Positions 1-6,729 are shown, counted from the first letter of the stretch. The stretch: DNA of 7,546 nt from Caldisericota bacterium (GCA_026390215.1 JAPLGJ010000004.1:1-7546); one strand, 5' to 3'. Numbers and translations: made by a program. The notes: a model not told the origin generated them from the letters alone.

Positions 1-289
1 CAGCTCTTTCTTGGAGTCCCTGGTCATCCACAGGCTCCACCTTGCCGGTCACTCGCATCTGTCTCGCCTGCATCAGATCCGATGGGTTGTTGTAGAAGCA
101 CACCTCGACCTTGGGATTGGTCTTCAGTTGCTTATAGAACCGCTTGGGCGACAGTACGGTGAAGTAGAACCCGTCTTGATTGACGAACCACAGCGCCAAC
201 GCCCTGACTCTTGGCTGATCTCCATCTGTCGTTGCCACGAAGCAGACAGGGTTCTCACTCGCGAACTTGATGCAATCTTGGAAGTCCAT
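1..289 (-). CDS. PNPOx-like (pyridoxamine 5'-phosphate oxidase family, FMN-binding split-barrel) protein, 3' end cut by window
   Basis: Only the first 96 residues are visible; the stop lies beyond the left edge. The protein opens MDFQDCIKFASENP, followed by a beta-rich stretch (FVATTDGDQPRVRALAL, residues 18-34), the segment FYKQLKTNPKVEVCFYNN (51-68) and RVTGKVEPVDD (79-89). This layout fits the small PNPOx-like proteins of the COG5015 type, which adopt a split barrel and usually bind FMN or a related flavin; the substrate is normally unknown, so none is named. An in-frame TGA at 326-328 leaves only two ATG starts, at 310 and 289. I chose 289 because AGGAG at 301-305 lies upstream at a usable though long distance (11 bases) and the family N-terminus begins here, whereas the ATG at 310 has no spaced ribosome site. 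The gene follows a 470-base gap and probably has its own promoter (580-607). The family call is fairly sure; the physiological role is unknown. Confidence 0.82.
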   Translation of the reverse strand, partial: MDFQDCIKFASENPVCFVATTDGDQPRVRALALWFVNQDGFYFTVLSPKRFYKQLKTNPKVEVCFYNNPSDLMQARQMRVTGKVEPVDDQGLQERA

Positions 290-464
290 GTCTCTGTTCT
301 CTCCTTTCATCCTCTCTTGCTTGGATCACCAGTCCTGGCCTTCGGAATCCTTCACCTCCCACAGGCCATAACGACACCGCCATCGGTCCTCACGCCTTCA
401 GCCAACTGTCTTGCACTCCCTGGACTTTGGTGTACACAGAACCTGTTTTCCCACTCCTTCCAGC

Positions 465-492
465 ATTGTGGACGGGATCCTCCGTCGTCAAT
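465..492 (-). other. Stem-loop in the leader of the PNPOx-like gene
   Basis: On the minus strand ATTG, two unpaired bases, GACGG, a six-base loop, CCGTC, two unpaired bases and CAAT form a 9-bp stem split by a symmetric 2x2 internal loop. It lies about 80 bases after the inferred transcription start. The ATG of a 22-codon mini-ORF (464-466) overlaps its 3' arm. No T-run follows, so it is not an intrinsic terminator. It could be a structural element of a leader RNA or a chance palindrome. Confidence 0.3.
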
Positions 493-579
493 CCTTGAAG
501 CTGCAATTGCGACAACGCTCCCCACAATATGCCAAAATGTACTTCCCTGCAGGCCGTTCGACCAGACTCCTACGCTTGG

Positions 580-607
580 ACTATAGAACGACGACGGAAT
601 CTGTCAA
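580..607 (-). promoter_or_regulatory. Sigma70-type promoter candidate for the PNPOx-like gene or a leader RNA
   Basis: Read on the minus strand there is a perfect -35 hexamer TTGACA (602-607), a 16-base spacer and a -10 hexamer TATAGT (580-585; five of six matches to TATAAT). It lies in a non-coding stretch and points at the PNPOx-like gene, whose start codon is about 290 bases downstream. The expected start site is near 573. Hexamers, spacing and non-coding position together make this one of the two best promoter candidates in the window; activity is inferred. Confidence 0.6.
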
Positions 608-671
608 ATGACGCATGGGCTCATCCAGCATAAACGTGAACTTGCTCCGTCAACTCATGAGAAGGCGGAGG

Positions 672-702
672 CGAAGGATGCCAGCATCCCACTGGTCCTT
701 CG
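672..702 (-). terminator. Imperfect hairpin downstream of rel, possible transcript end
   Basis: CGAAGGA and TCCTTCG (7 bp) enclose CCAG/CTGG (4 bp), with a two-base bulge on one arm and a seven-base loop. It begins 58 bases past the rel stop codon and lies before the promoter at 580-607, where an operon would be expected to end. No T-rich tail follows, so it is not a textbook intrinsic terminator. It may instead protect the mRNA 3' end after Rho-type termination, or mean nothing. Confidence 0.3.
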
Positions 703-759
703 GACAGGGGAGGAGCGGCCGGGACGGCTGTTTCAGGTCCGGATGGACGCCTGCAGCCC

Positions 760-2784
760 CTACTGCTGCTTCACGGAGATGACAGACGTGAGGCCCCTGA
801 GCGATTCCATCGTCTGTCGATAGGCGGCTTCGTCAGCGAATTCCGCGACGATCTTGATCTGCGTGCGCGGCGTTTCGCCTTTCTTCCTGAACATGGAGAG
901 ATGCTCGGCATTCTTCATGTACTTGATGTTGATGTCTCTCTTGGCAAACTCCTCAGACACCTGGTAGAGCACGCCGGGGACATTAAGGGTTTCGATGACA
1001 ATGGCTCGCTCCAGCGCTTTTCGGGGGATCAACTCCCAGTGGGCATCGACAAGACGCTCCGGCTCCATGGCTAGGGACGGGATATTGGCACAATCAGCCC
1101 TGTGGATGGTGACACCTCTGCCACGCGTCACGTACCCGAGAATCTCATCAGGATATGAAGGACTGCAACATGTGCCCATGATAATCGGGAGTGTCGCATC
1201 GCCTCGAACGACGATACGGAATCTGCTGTCTGCAGCGGCCCGCCGGTCCAACAGCGATGGGCGCGTCACGACCGTGCGCGGGCGCTCCTCCACTTCGGGC
1301 TTCTCGGGGGGTGCATGCTCCAGTTCCTTCTTCCGCAAGTACGCCCGGATATGCCCCTTCGTCGAGGCTGCCTTGACAAACTTCAGCCAGTCCGACTTCG
1401 GCCCTCCGGAGTTGCGCGAAGTAATGACCTGCACGCGGTCTCCAGTTACGAGCTCAGTATCGATAGGAACGATGCGATCGTTGACTTTGGCTCCGACCAG
1501 ATTGTTGCCAATGTCGGTATGGATGCGATAGGCAAAATCCACGGGAGTGGAGCCAACCGGCAGATTGATGACGTCCCCTTTCGGCGTGAAGACGAGAACC
1601 TCATCCGAAAACACGTCGACCTTGACGCGCTCCACAAACTCTCCACTGGTGCGAACGTCTTTCTGCCAGTCTACCATCTGGCGCAGCCAGGCGAACCGCT
1701 CCGAGTCAACCAGATCGGCCGCCTTGCCTTCCTTGTACTTCCAGTGGGCAGCCACGCCCATCTCATCGACTTCGTGCATCCGCTTGGTCCGTATCTGGAT
1801 CTCCAGCGGTTCTCCGTTGGAGCCCATCACGGTCGTGTGCAACGATTGGTAGCCATTCGGCTTCGGAAGAGCGATGTAGTCCTTCACCCGTCCAGGAACG
1901 ACCGTGAACGACTCGTGCACATACCCCAGAACGAGGTAGCACTCAGGGATCGTGTTGACAAGAATCCGCACAGCCGTGAGGTCGTAGATCTCGTCGAAGG
2001 TCTTGCCCTGCTGAACCATCTTGCGGTAGATGCTGTACAGATTCTTTGGCCGGCCCGAGACCTGAGCGCGGATATCCTTTTCTTCCAGAAAGTGGTCGAT
2101 CTGGTCGATCGTTTCCTGTACAAACGCTTCCCGTTCAACGCGCTTGGCAGCAACAAGTCCAGCCAGTCTCCGGTACTCATCGGGGTTCAAGAAGCGGAAT
2201 GCGAGGTCCTCCATCTCCCACTTGAGCTCGTAGATCCCGAGCCGATGTGCGAGAGGAACGTAGATCTCCATGGTCTCCTGGGCAATACGCTGTTGTTTGT
2301 CCTCGCTCAGATACTGCAGCGTCCGCATGTTGTGCAGTCGGTCAGCAAGCTTGATAAGAACCACCCGCAGATCCGCAGCCATGGCCAGCAGGATCTTGCG
2401 GACATTCTCGAGGTTGGTCTCCTCACGGGAAAGGTAGTTCAGGCCGCGCAGCTTCGTCACTCCCTCGACCAGCGATGCCACCTTAGTCCCGAAACCCTCT
2501 TCAAGCTCCTTGGCCGTCGTCTGTGTGTCCTCCAGGACATCATGCAGAAGACAGGCGGCGTACGTCTCAGCGTCCAGACGATAGTCGGCCAGCACCAGGG
2601 CAGCTTTCACCGGGTGGAGCATATAAGGACCGCCAGAAGCACGTTTCTGATCCCCATGCCTCTGGCGCGCAAACACGAACGCTCGTTCGACGAGACCGAC
2701 CTCCTCCGGGGAGAGCCAGCCTCCAAGCGTCGTTATGAGAGTCTCAAACTCCTTGTCAACGTCGAACTCAGTGTCAAGATTCAA
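760..2784 (-). CDS. rel: Bifunctional (p)ppGpp synthetase/hydrolase, RelA/SpoT (Rel) family
   Basis: This 674-residue protein makes and breaks the alarmone (p)ppGpp, coupling amino-acid starvation to growth control, and acts in the cytosol with ribosomes. The full long-RSH layout is present. The HD hydrolase domain (about 30-190) keeps its metal and catalytic residues: LHP (56-58), HDVLED (81-86) and ADRLHNMRT (147-155). The synthetase domain (about 240-350) has GRPKNLYSIYRK (244-255), YDLTAVRI (267-274), RVKD (299-302), YQSLHTT (312-318) and EIQIRTKRMHEVDE (328-341). A TGS domain follows (about 388-455), then a Cys/His element (C539, C540, H561, C565) and a C-terminal ACT domain (about 592-674). 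Intact HD residues plus RxKD in the synthetase indicate the bifunctional Rel type rather than synthetase-only RelA. The start is TTG at 2782-2784, overlapping the apt stop in TTGA. An in-frame stop two codons upstream rules out a longer form, and no good ribosome site is visible, so expression probably relies on coupling to apt. Confidence 0.96.
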   Translation of the reverse strand: MNLDTEFDVDKEFETLITTLGGWLSPEEVGLVERAFVFARQRHGDQKRASGGPYMLHPVKAALVLADYRLDAETYAACLLHDVLEDTQTTAKELEEGFGTKVASLVEGVTKLRGLNYLSREETNLENVRKILLAMAADLRVVLIKLADRLHNMRTLQYLSEDKQQRIAQETMEIYVPLAHRLGIYELKWEMEDLAFRFLNPDEYRRLAGLVAAKRVEREAFVQETIDQIDHFLEEKDIRAQVSGRPKNLYSIYRKMVQQGKTFDEIYDLTAVRILVNTIPECYLVLGYVHESFTVVPGRVKDYIALPKPNGYQSLHTTVMGSNGEPLEIQIRTKRMHEVDEMGVAAHWKYKEGKAADLVDSERFAWLRQMVDWQKDVRTSGEFVERVKVDVFSDEVLVFTPKGDVINLPVGSTPVDFAYRIHTDIGNNLVGAKVNDRIVPIDTELVTGDRVQVITSRNSGGPKSDWLKFVKAASTKGHIRAYLRKKELEHAPPEKPEVEERPRTVVTRPSLLDRRAAADSRFRIVVRGDATLPIIMGTCCSPSYPDEILGYVTRGRGVTIHRADCANIPSLAMEPERLVDAHWELIPRKALERAIVIETLNVPGVLYQVSEEFAKRDINIKYMKNAEHLSMFRKKGETPRTQIKIVAEFADEAAYRQTMESLRGLTSVISVKQQ

Positions 2785-3293
2785 AGGTCAAGCAGCGAGA
2801 CAACCCTTCCACCGCTCAGCTTGCTGGCTCCGCCGAGGTCCTTCAGAGTCACCAGAAACGCATACGCAATAATGTCGCCGCCCAATGACTGGACAAGGTC
2901 AGCCGTAGCGTTGACAGTGCCACCGGTCGCCAGCAGGTCATCAACGATGAGCACGCGTTCGCCAGGCTTGATGGCATCCTCATGCATCTCTAGGATTGAC
3001 ACGCCATACTCGAGCTCATATTCCTTGCGGACCGATTTGTAGGGAAGCTTCCCCGGCTTGCGCGCAGGCACAAAACCGACATGCAAGGCGTAGGCCAGGG
3101 CGGCACCGATGATGAAGCCTCTCGCTTCCACTCCGACGATCTTGTCGACACGGTCCGTTCTGAACTGTTTTGCCAGCTCGTCGACCGCAAACCCCAATGC
3201 GTCGGCATCGCCCATGAGTGGCGTCAGGTCCCTGAACATGATCCCCTTCTGAGGAAAGTCAGGTATGTCGCGTATGAAATCTCTCAGGTTCAT
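2781..3293 (-). CDS. apt: Adenine phosphoribosyltransferase
   Basis: The enzyme converts adenine and PRPP to AMP and pyrophosphate in cytosolic purine salvage. The 170-residue product has the usual family length. It begins MNLRDFIRDIPDFPQKGI with the typical FRDLTPLM (20-27), then GVEARGFIIG (54-63), RKPGKLPY (78-85) and the PRPP-binding loop VLIVDDLLATGGT (114-126) with its paired aspartates D118 and D119. A longer reading from ATG 3306-3308 adds five residues (MQGGN). I preferred the ATG at 3291-3293 because it matches the family N-terminus and has GGGAGG at 3298-3303, four bases upstream. The gene lies 45 bases after secF and overlaps the rel start by four bases. The apt-rel pair is a common neighbourhood in Firmicutes and probably one transcript, which would place AMP supply beside alarmone metabolism. 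Confidence 0.95.
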   Translation of the reverse strand: MNLRDFIRDIPDFPQKGIMFRDLTPLMGDADALGFAVDELAKQFRTDRVDKIVGVEARGFIIGAALAYALHVGFVPARKPGKLPYKSVRKEYELEYGVSILEMHEDAIKPGERVLIVDDLLATGGTVNATADLVQSLGGDIIAYAFLVTLKDLGGASKLSGGRVVSLLDL

Positions 3294-3297
3294 GTTG

Positions 3298-3303
3298 CCT
3301 CCC
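3298..3303 (-). promoter_or_regulatory. Ribosome binding site deciding the apt start
   Basis: GGGAGG lies four bases before the ATG at 3291-3293. The alternative ATG at 3306-3308 has only AGGA two bases away, too close to work well. This supports the shorter Apt. Confidence 0.6.
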
Positions 3304-3338
3304 TGCATTGTCCTTTGTCGTCTGGAAACCCAGCGTTG

Positions 3339-4265
3339 CTACGCCTTCTGCAGCGCAGCAGCCTTCTCTCTGGCCCGCACCCACAGCACCAGCAGAGGTG
3401 TAGAGATGTAGATGGAGGAGTAGGTCCCAGAGATGATGCCCACCAACAGCGTTGTCGAGAAGTCACGGATTGGAGCTCCGCCCATCAGAAACAACACAAG
3501 CACGGCGAGGAATGTCGTGAAGGACGTGTTGAACGACCGAACCCACGTCTCTGTGACAGCAGCGTTTGCTAGCTTGTCGAACGGCTCTTTCGTCCGATAC
3601 CGCAACTTCTCGCGGATGCGGTCCATGACCACGACACCATCCTGCACCGAGTAGGTGATGATCGCGAGGAACGCTCCAACAAAGGGTGCGTTCAGAGGAA
3701 CCCGGAAAAGGGCCAGGATGCCGAGGGCAACAAAGATGTCATGCACCATGCCCAGGATGGTTGCAAGACCGAATGAGAATTTGAAACGAATCGTGATATA
3801 CAGCAAGGTGAACAGCAGCGAAAGGCCCAATGCCAAGCTGGACCGACGCAGGAGGTCGCGCCCGATGACGGGTGCAATGGAGGTGATTTCCTTGGTGCCC
3901 ACGTCGACGGCGCCATACTTCGCCACGATGTCGCTGATGATCTTCCCGCTGACGGCCGGGTCGATCTCACTTGCCTCCACCTTCATCGTAATGCCCTTTT
4001 CTCCAGCCCGCTGAACTGTAACGTTGCTGTAGCCGTTCGCCGAGAGTATGCCGCGGACAACCGTCTCATCAGGAACTTTCTCGAAGGAGGCGTTGATGAC
4101 TGTTCCGCCTATGAAGTCAATGCCAAACTTGAGCGGCGACCCGAAGCTGACCGTGTTGACGACCATGGCCACAATGCCAATCACGATGATGACAGATGAC
4201 GCAGTGAACCACGTGCGCGTCTTACCGATGATGTCCCACTTCAGGATTCTCTCTCTGAATGTCAT
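3339..4265 (-). CDS. secF: Protein translocase subunit SecF
   Basis: SecF pairs with SecD in the inner membrane and uses the proton gradient to help complete export of proteins through SecYEG. The 308-residue product has the expected six membrane segments: TM1 (about 20-40), a periplasmic domain opened by FGIDFIGGT (47-55), then five segments from about 140 to 296. Signature stretches are VHDIFVALGILALF (174-187), YSVQDGVVVMDRIREKLR (205-222), SFNTSFTTFLA (244-254) and GIISGTYSSIYIS (276-288). The charged tail after TM6 is short. The asparagine-aspartate usual in the TM4 motif (NDS or NDT in many SecF) is QD here; the conserved aspartate D209 is kept. The ATG at 4263-4265 follows the secD stop by 11 bases; the only ribosome-site-like bases (AGGCGGTG) overlap that stop, suggesting coupled translation. 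SecD and SecF are separate proteins, not the fused SecDF of Bacillus. Confidence 0.96.
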   Translation of the reverse strand: MTFRERILKWDIIGKTRTWFTASSVIIVIGIVAMVVNTVSFGSPLKFGIDFIGGTVINASFEKVPDETVVRGILSANGYSNVTVQRAGEKGITMKVEASEIDPAVSGKIISDIVAKYGAVDVGTKEITSIAPVIGRDLLRRSSLALGLSLLFTLLYITIRFKFSFGLATILGMVHDIFVALGILALFRVPLNAPFVGAFLAIITYSVQDGVVVMDRIREKLRYRTKEPFDKLANAAVTETWVRSFNTSFTTFLAVLVLFLMGGAPIRDFSTTLLVGIISGTYSSIYISTPLLVLWVRAREKAAALQKA

Positions 4266-4276
4266 GGCTGCACCGC

Positions 4277-5515
4277 CTAACCGAGGAATTTCCTGCTGCT
4301 CCTGGCAATGGCCGGAGTGAGCAGGAGGTCGACCAGCGTATGGCTGGCAAACACAGCCGTGAACATGCTGGCGAGAACACCAAGAGCAAGTGTCACGGCA
4401 AATCCACGAACGGTGCCAGTACCGAAGTAGAACAGGAACGCGGTGCCCACGAGCACGGTCAGGTTGGAATCAAACACGGCGCGGAATGCCTTGGAGAAGC
4501 CGGCTCCAATTGCGCCCTTGACGGTCTTCTTCATCCCAAGTTCTTCACGAATGCGCTCAAAGATGATGCAGTTGGCATCTACTGCCATGCCGATGGACAG
4601 GATCGCACCACCAATGGCCGGCAGCGAGAGTGTTGCATGCAGCACGAGATACGCAGCCATGAGGATGTCGGCATAGACGACAAGAGCAATGCCAGAGACG
4701 AGACCCAGATACCGGTACATGACAAACATCCAGAGAACGACGAGGAGAAACGCAATCACTGCCGCCAACGCGCTGCTGCGCTTGAAGGCACTGCCGAGCG
4801 AAGGGCCAACGACCTGTTCGGAGATCGCAACCAGCTTGACAGGCAGCGATCCGCTTTTCAGCAGGAGTGCATAGTTGCTGGCCTGCTCCGCCGTGAAGCC
4901 ACCCGAGATGACGCCCTTGCCATCGGTGATGGCCGTCTCGACCGTCGGACTCATCAGAACTTGGCTGTCGAGGTAGATGGTGATCACCTTGCCGACATTC
5001 GCCTCAGTTGCTGCAGCAAACGCACTGGTACCAGCTGCATCCAGCTCAAACGAGATCTGCGGTTCTCCTAGACTCTCCTGCGCCTGGCTGAAGACAAGCT
5101 GGGCGGTCTTGAGATTCGAACCACTCACGACGACCTTGCCGTCCTCCGTCTTGAACTCGAGCAGTGCGGTCTTGCCGATGATCTCCTTGGCACGCTCGGG
5201 ATCTTCCCAGCCTGGGAGTTCGACGACGATACGCTTGGAGTTCGGACCTTCGCGTACGGCAATGGCTTCACTGACGCCCAGAGCATTGACACGTTTGTCA
5301 ATGATTCCAACGGCGGCATCGATAGCCTCACTTGTAGCCTTGGCACCTTCTGTGTCCTGCGCTTCGAGCACGATACGCACGCCACCACTCAGATCAAGCC
5401 CGAGTTTCGGGACCAGCTTTGTGTTCTTGGCTATCAGCCCCTGGTAGTTGATCACGCCAGCGACGATTGCCACGACAATCACAAGAATAAGGCTTGCTGT
5501 TACTTTCGACCGCAT
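4277..5515 (-). CDS. secD: Protein translocase subunit SecD
   Basis: SecD is the larger partner of SecF in the membrane complex that drives late steps of Sec-dependent export with the proton-motive force. The 412-residue protein starts with TM1 (about 6-24), followed by the hallmark LGLDLSGGVRIVLEA (38-52). A periplasmic region of about 200 residues contains IIDKRVNALG (71-80) and the ELPG stretch (99-102). Five C-terminal membrane segments follow (about 247-402), with SIGMAVDANCIIFERIREEL (307-326); D313 corresponds to the functionally important aspartate of the fourth membrane segment. The protein is much shorter than E. coli SecD (615 aa), mainly in the periplasmic part, as in many Gram-positive and thermophile-type SecD proteins. 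The ATG at 5513-5515 has a strong AGGAGG six bases upstream, and a promoter candidate lies just before it. yajC, often found between tgt and secD, is not present. Confidence 0.96.
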   Translation of the reverse strand: MRSKVTASLILVIVVAIVAGVINYQGLIAKNTKLVPKLGLDLSGGVRIVLEAQDTEGAKATSEAIDAAVGIIDKRVNALGVSEAIAVREGPNSKRIVVELPGWEDPERAKEIIGKTALLEFKTEDGKVVVSGSNLKTAQLVFSQAQESLGEPQISFELDAAGTSAFAAATEANVGKVITIYLDSQVLMSPTVETAITDGKGVISGGFTAEQASNYALLLKSGSLPVKLVAISEQVVGPSLGSAFKRSSALAAVIAFLLVVLWMFVMYRYLGLVSGIALVVYADILMAAYLVLHATLSLPAIGGAILSIGMAVDANCIIFERIREELGMKKTVKGAIGAGFSKAFRAVFDSNLTVLVGTAFLFYFGTGTVRGFAVTLALGVLASMFTAVFASHTLVDLLLTPAIARSSRKFLG

Positions 5516-5521
5516 GTGGTT

Positions 5522-5527
5522 CCTCCT
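5522..5527 (-). promoter_or_regulatory. Strong ribosome binding site of secD
   Basis: AGGAGG is a perfect Shine-Dalgarno core, six bases before the secD ATG. It is the best ribosome site in the window and contrasts with the weak, overlapping sites of secF and rel, as expected for the first gene of a unit. Confidence 0.75.
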
Positions 5528-5545
5528 CGTTTCGACAACACATCA

Positions 5546-5574
5546 AATGTACACCAAATAGGACTCTCTGTCAA
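5546..5574 (-). promoter_or_regulatory. Sigma70-type promoter candidate for secD-secF-apt-rel
   Basis: In the 84-base gap between tgt and secD, the minus strand reads TTGACA (5569-5574), a 17-base spacer and TACATT (5546-5551; four of six matches to TATAAT). The expected start site is near 5539, giving a leader of about 24 bases that contains the secD ribosome site. This suggests secD and the genes after it can be transcribed without queA-tgt. The perfect -35 and ideal spacing support it; activity is inferred. Confidence 0.6.
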
Positions 5575-5599
5575 TGCAGTAATGGGCACTGCGAGACAC

Positions 5600-6724
5600 T
5601 CACCATGCCCTGTCGGACGATGCAGTGTACCGCTCGACGAACGCGCGTTTGTACTCGGCAAACGTGCCGACGGCAATCGCGTTTCGGATCTCGCCGATCA
5701 TCGTCTGAAGGAACTCGAGGTTATGAATGGTTGCGAGCGTTCCCGCGAGCATCTCGTTTGCCTTGAACAGATGCCGTAGATATGCCCGGGTGTAGTTGCG
5801 ACACATGTAGCAGGAACAGCCTTCATCAATAGGGCGGAAATCCCGTTCATACAGCTTCTTGGAGATCTTGACGACGCCATCCCGCGTGAAGACCATCTGA
5901 TTCCGAGCCACCCTCGTGGGCAGAACACAGTCGAACATGTCGACACCTCGGCTGATGATCTCCAGAATCCCGATCGGATCGCCCAATCCCATGAAGTACC
6001 TTGGACGGTCGTCGGGAGCATGAAGCAAGCTGTGATCCAGCATGTCCATTGTCACCTGACGCTCTTCGCCTACGCTGAGACCTCCTATCGCAAACCCCTG
6101 CGGCTCCAGCTCCAGGATGCGTTCGGTCGACTCCTCTCTCAGGTCACCATAGAAGCCACCCTGAGTGATTCCGAACAGCAGTTGATGCGACTCGCCCATC
6201 GCCTTCTTCGCCCGTCCGAACCAGGAGACAGTCCGCGCAAGGTCCTTCTCTGCCTCCAAGCGCTCTGAGGGATACTGTGTACAGATGTCCAGAGGCATGA
6301 CCACATCGGAATCCAGGTTCTTCTGGATAGCGATGACGCGTTCAGGCGTGAACATGTGCCTCGAGCCGTCGATGAATGACTGGAACTCGATGCCTTCATC
6401 GCTCTTCTTGCTGATCCGGGAGAGACTCATTGCCTGGAAACCACCGCTGTCCGTGAGGATGCTCCGGTCCCAGTGCATGAACCTGTGGAGACCGCCCGCT
6501 TCGCGCACCACGTCGTCTCCTGGCTGAAGATACAGGTGGTACGTGTTCGACAGGATGATCTCGAACCCGATCTCGGTCACTTGTTCTGGAGTGAGCCCCT
6601 TGACGGTCGCCTGTGTGCCGACAGGCATGAAAACAGGCGTTCTCACTGTGCCGTGCGCGGTTGTCAGGATCCCCGTCCGTTCGCCCCCCGTCGTGCTCTG
6701 ATGCGTGACTTCAAACATGGCCAT
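5600..6724 (-). CDS. tgt: Queuine/preQ1 tRNA-guanine transglycosylase
   Basis: Bacterial Tgt swaps the guanine at position 34 of tRNAs with GUN anticodons for preQ1, the base-exchange step of queuosine formation in the cytosol. The 374-residue TIM-barrel enzyme has the usual length. Visible residues: D92 in TDSGGFQ (91-97), the base-binding D146 in LDICTQYP (145-152), GGLSVGE (214-220), and the nucleophile D265 in MFDCVLPTR (263-271). The zinc site is C303, C305, C308 and H334, with the standard 26-residue step from the last cysteine to the histidine. In place of the common FDEC there is LDIC, a small divergence beside the substrate pocket. Start choice: in-frame GTG codons at 6733 and 6730 directly follow the queA stop, but ATG 6724 has AGGTGG (6730-6735) five bases upstream and fits the family; ATG 6718 is also possible. 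The gap to queA is nine bases with this start, so the two are probably co-translated. Confidence 0.96.
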   Translation of the reverse strand: MAMFEVTHQSTTGGERTGILTTAHGTVRTPVFMPVGTQATVKGLTPEQVTEIGFEIILSNTYHLYLQPGDDVVREAGGLHRFMHWDRSILTDSGGFQAMSLSRISKKSDEGIEFQSFIDGSRHMFTPERVIAIQKNLDSDVVMPLDICTQYPSERLEAEKDLARTVSWFGRAKKAMGESHQLLFGITQGGFYGDLREESTERILELEPQGFAIGGLSVGEERQVTMDMLDHSLLHAPDDRPRYFMGLGDPIGILEIISRGVDMFDCVLPTRVARNQMVFTRDGVVKISKKLYERDFRPIDEGCSCYMCRNYTRAYLRHLFKANEMLAGTLATIHNLEFLQTMIGEIRNAIAVGTFAEYKRAFVERYTASSDRAW

Positions 6725-6729
6725 CGTCA

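Larger units (their letters stand above)
290..759. other. Non-coding gap between rel and the PNPOx-like gene; probable long 5' leader
   Basis: This 470-base stretch holds no protein I can recognise in any frame. It contains one convincing promoter-like pair on the minus strand (580-607), a hairpin at 465-492 and another at 672-702. If transcription starts about 7 bases after the -10 box, near 573, the downstream gene would carry a leader of roughly 280 bases. Two minus-strand mini-ORFs lie in the leader: 398-466 (22 codons plus stop, GGAGG about 12 bases upstream) and 255-383 (42 codons plus stop, GAGG 4 bases upstream, overlapping the start of the PNPOx-like gene in another frame). Neither resembles a known leader peptide. 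I compared the stretch by eye with tRNA, tmRNA, SRP RNA, RNase P RNA and common riboswitch cores and saw no match. Confidence 0.6.

Noticed and set aside
255..383. 42-codon minus-strand ORF overlapping the PNPOx-like start, with GAGG four bases upstream
   Set aside because: It has no homology I recognise, and its reading overlaps a better supported gene in another frame. It is mentioned only as a possible leader ORF.
430..437. Eight-base palindrome GTGTACAC in the leader as a possible operator
   Set aside because: It is a single short palindrome with no second copy near either promoter and no matching regulator gene in the window; chance is a sufficient explanation.
11..586. Plus-strand open frame of 191 codons over the PNPOx-like gene and the leader
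   Set aside because: The first half is the antisense shadow of a recognisable gene. The second half continues through non-coding sequence with no domain and no ribosome site that would support translation.
1315..3042. Long plus-strand open frame of 575 codons opposite rel and apt
   Set aside because: Within rel it sits in the codon-aligned antisense frame, where stops arise only from sense codons TTA, CTA or TCA. These are rare in GC-rich genes, so the frame stays open by composition. The translation has no recognisable domain, while rel beneath it is fully conserved.
3294..3308. Five-residue N-terminal extension of Apt from ATG 3308
   Set aside because: Its ribosome site is too close, and the extension is not part of the family N-terminus.
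4259..5071. Plus-strand open frame of 270 codons opposite secD
   Set aside because: It is in the same codon-aligned antisense register and is explained by codon bias of secD; the low-complexity hydrophilic translation resembles no family.
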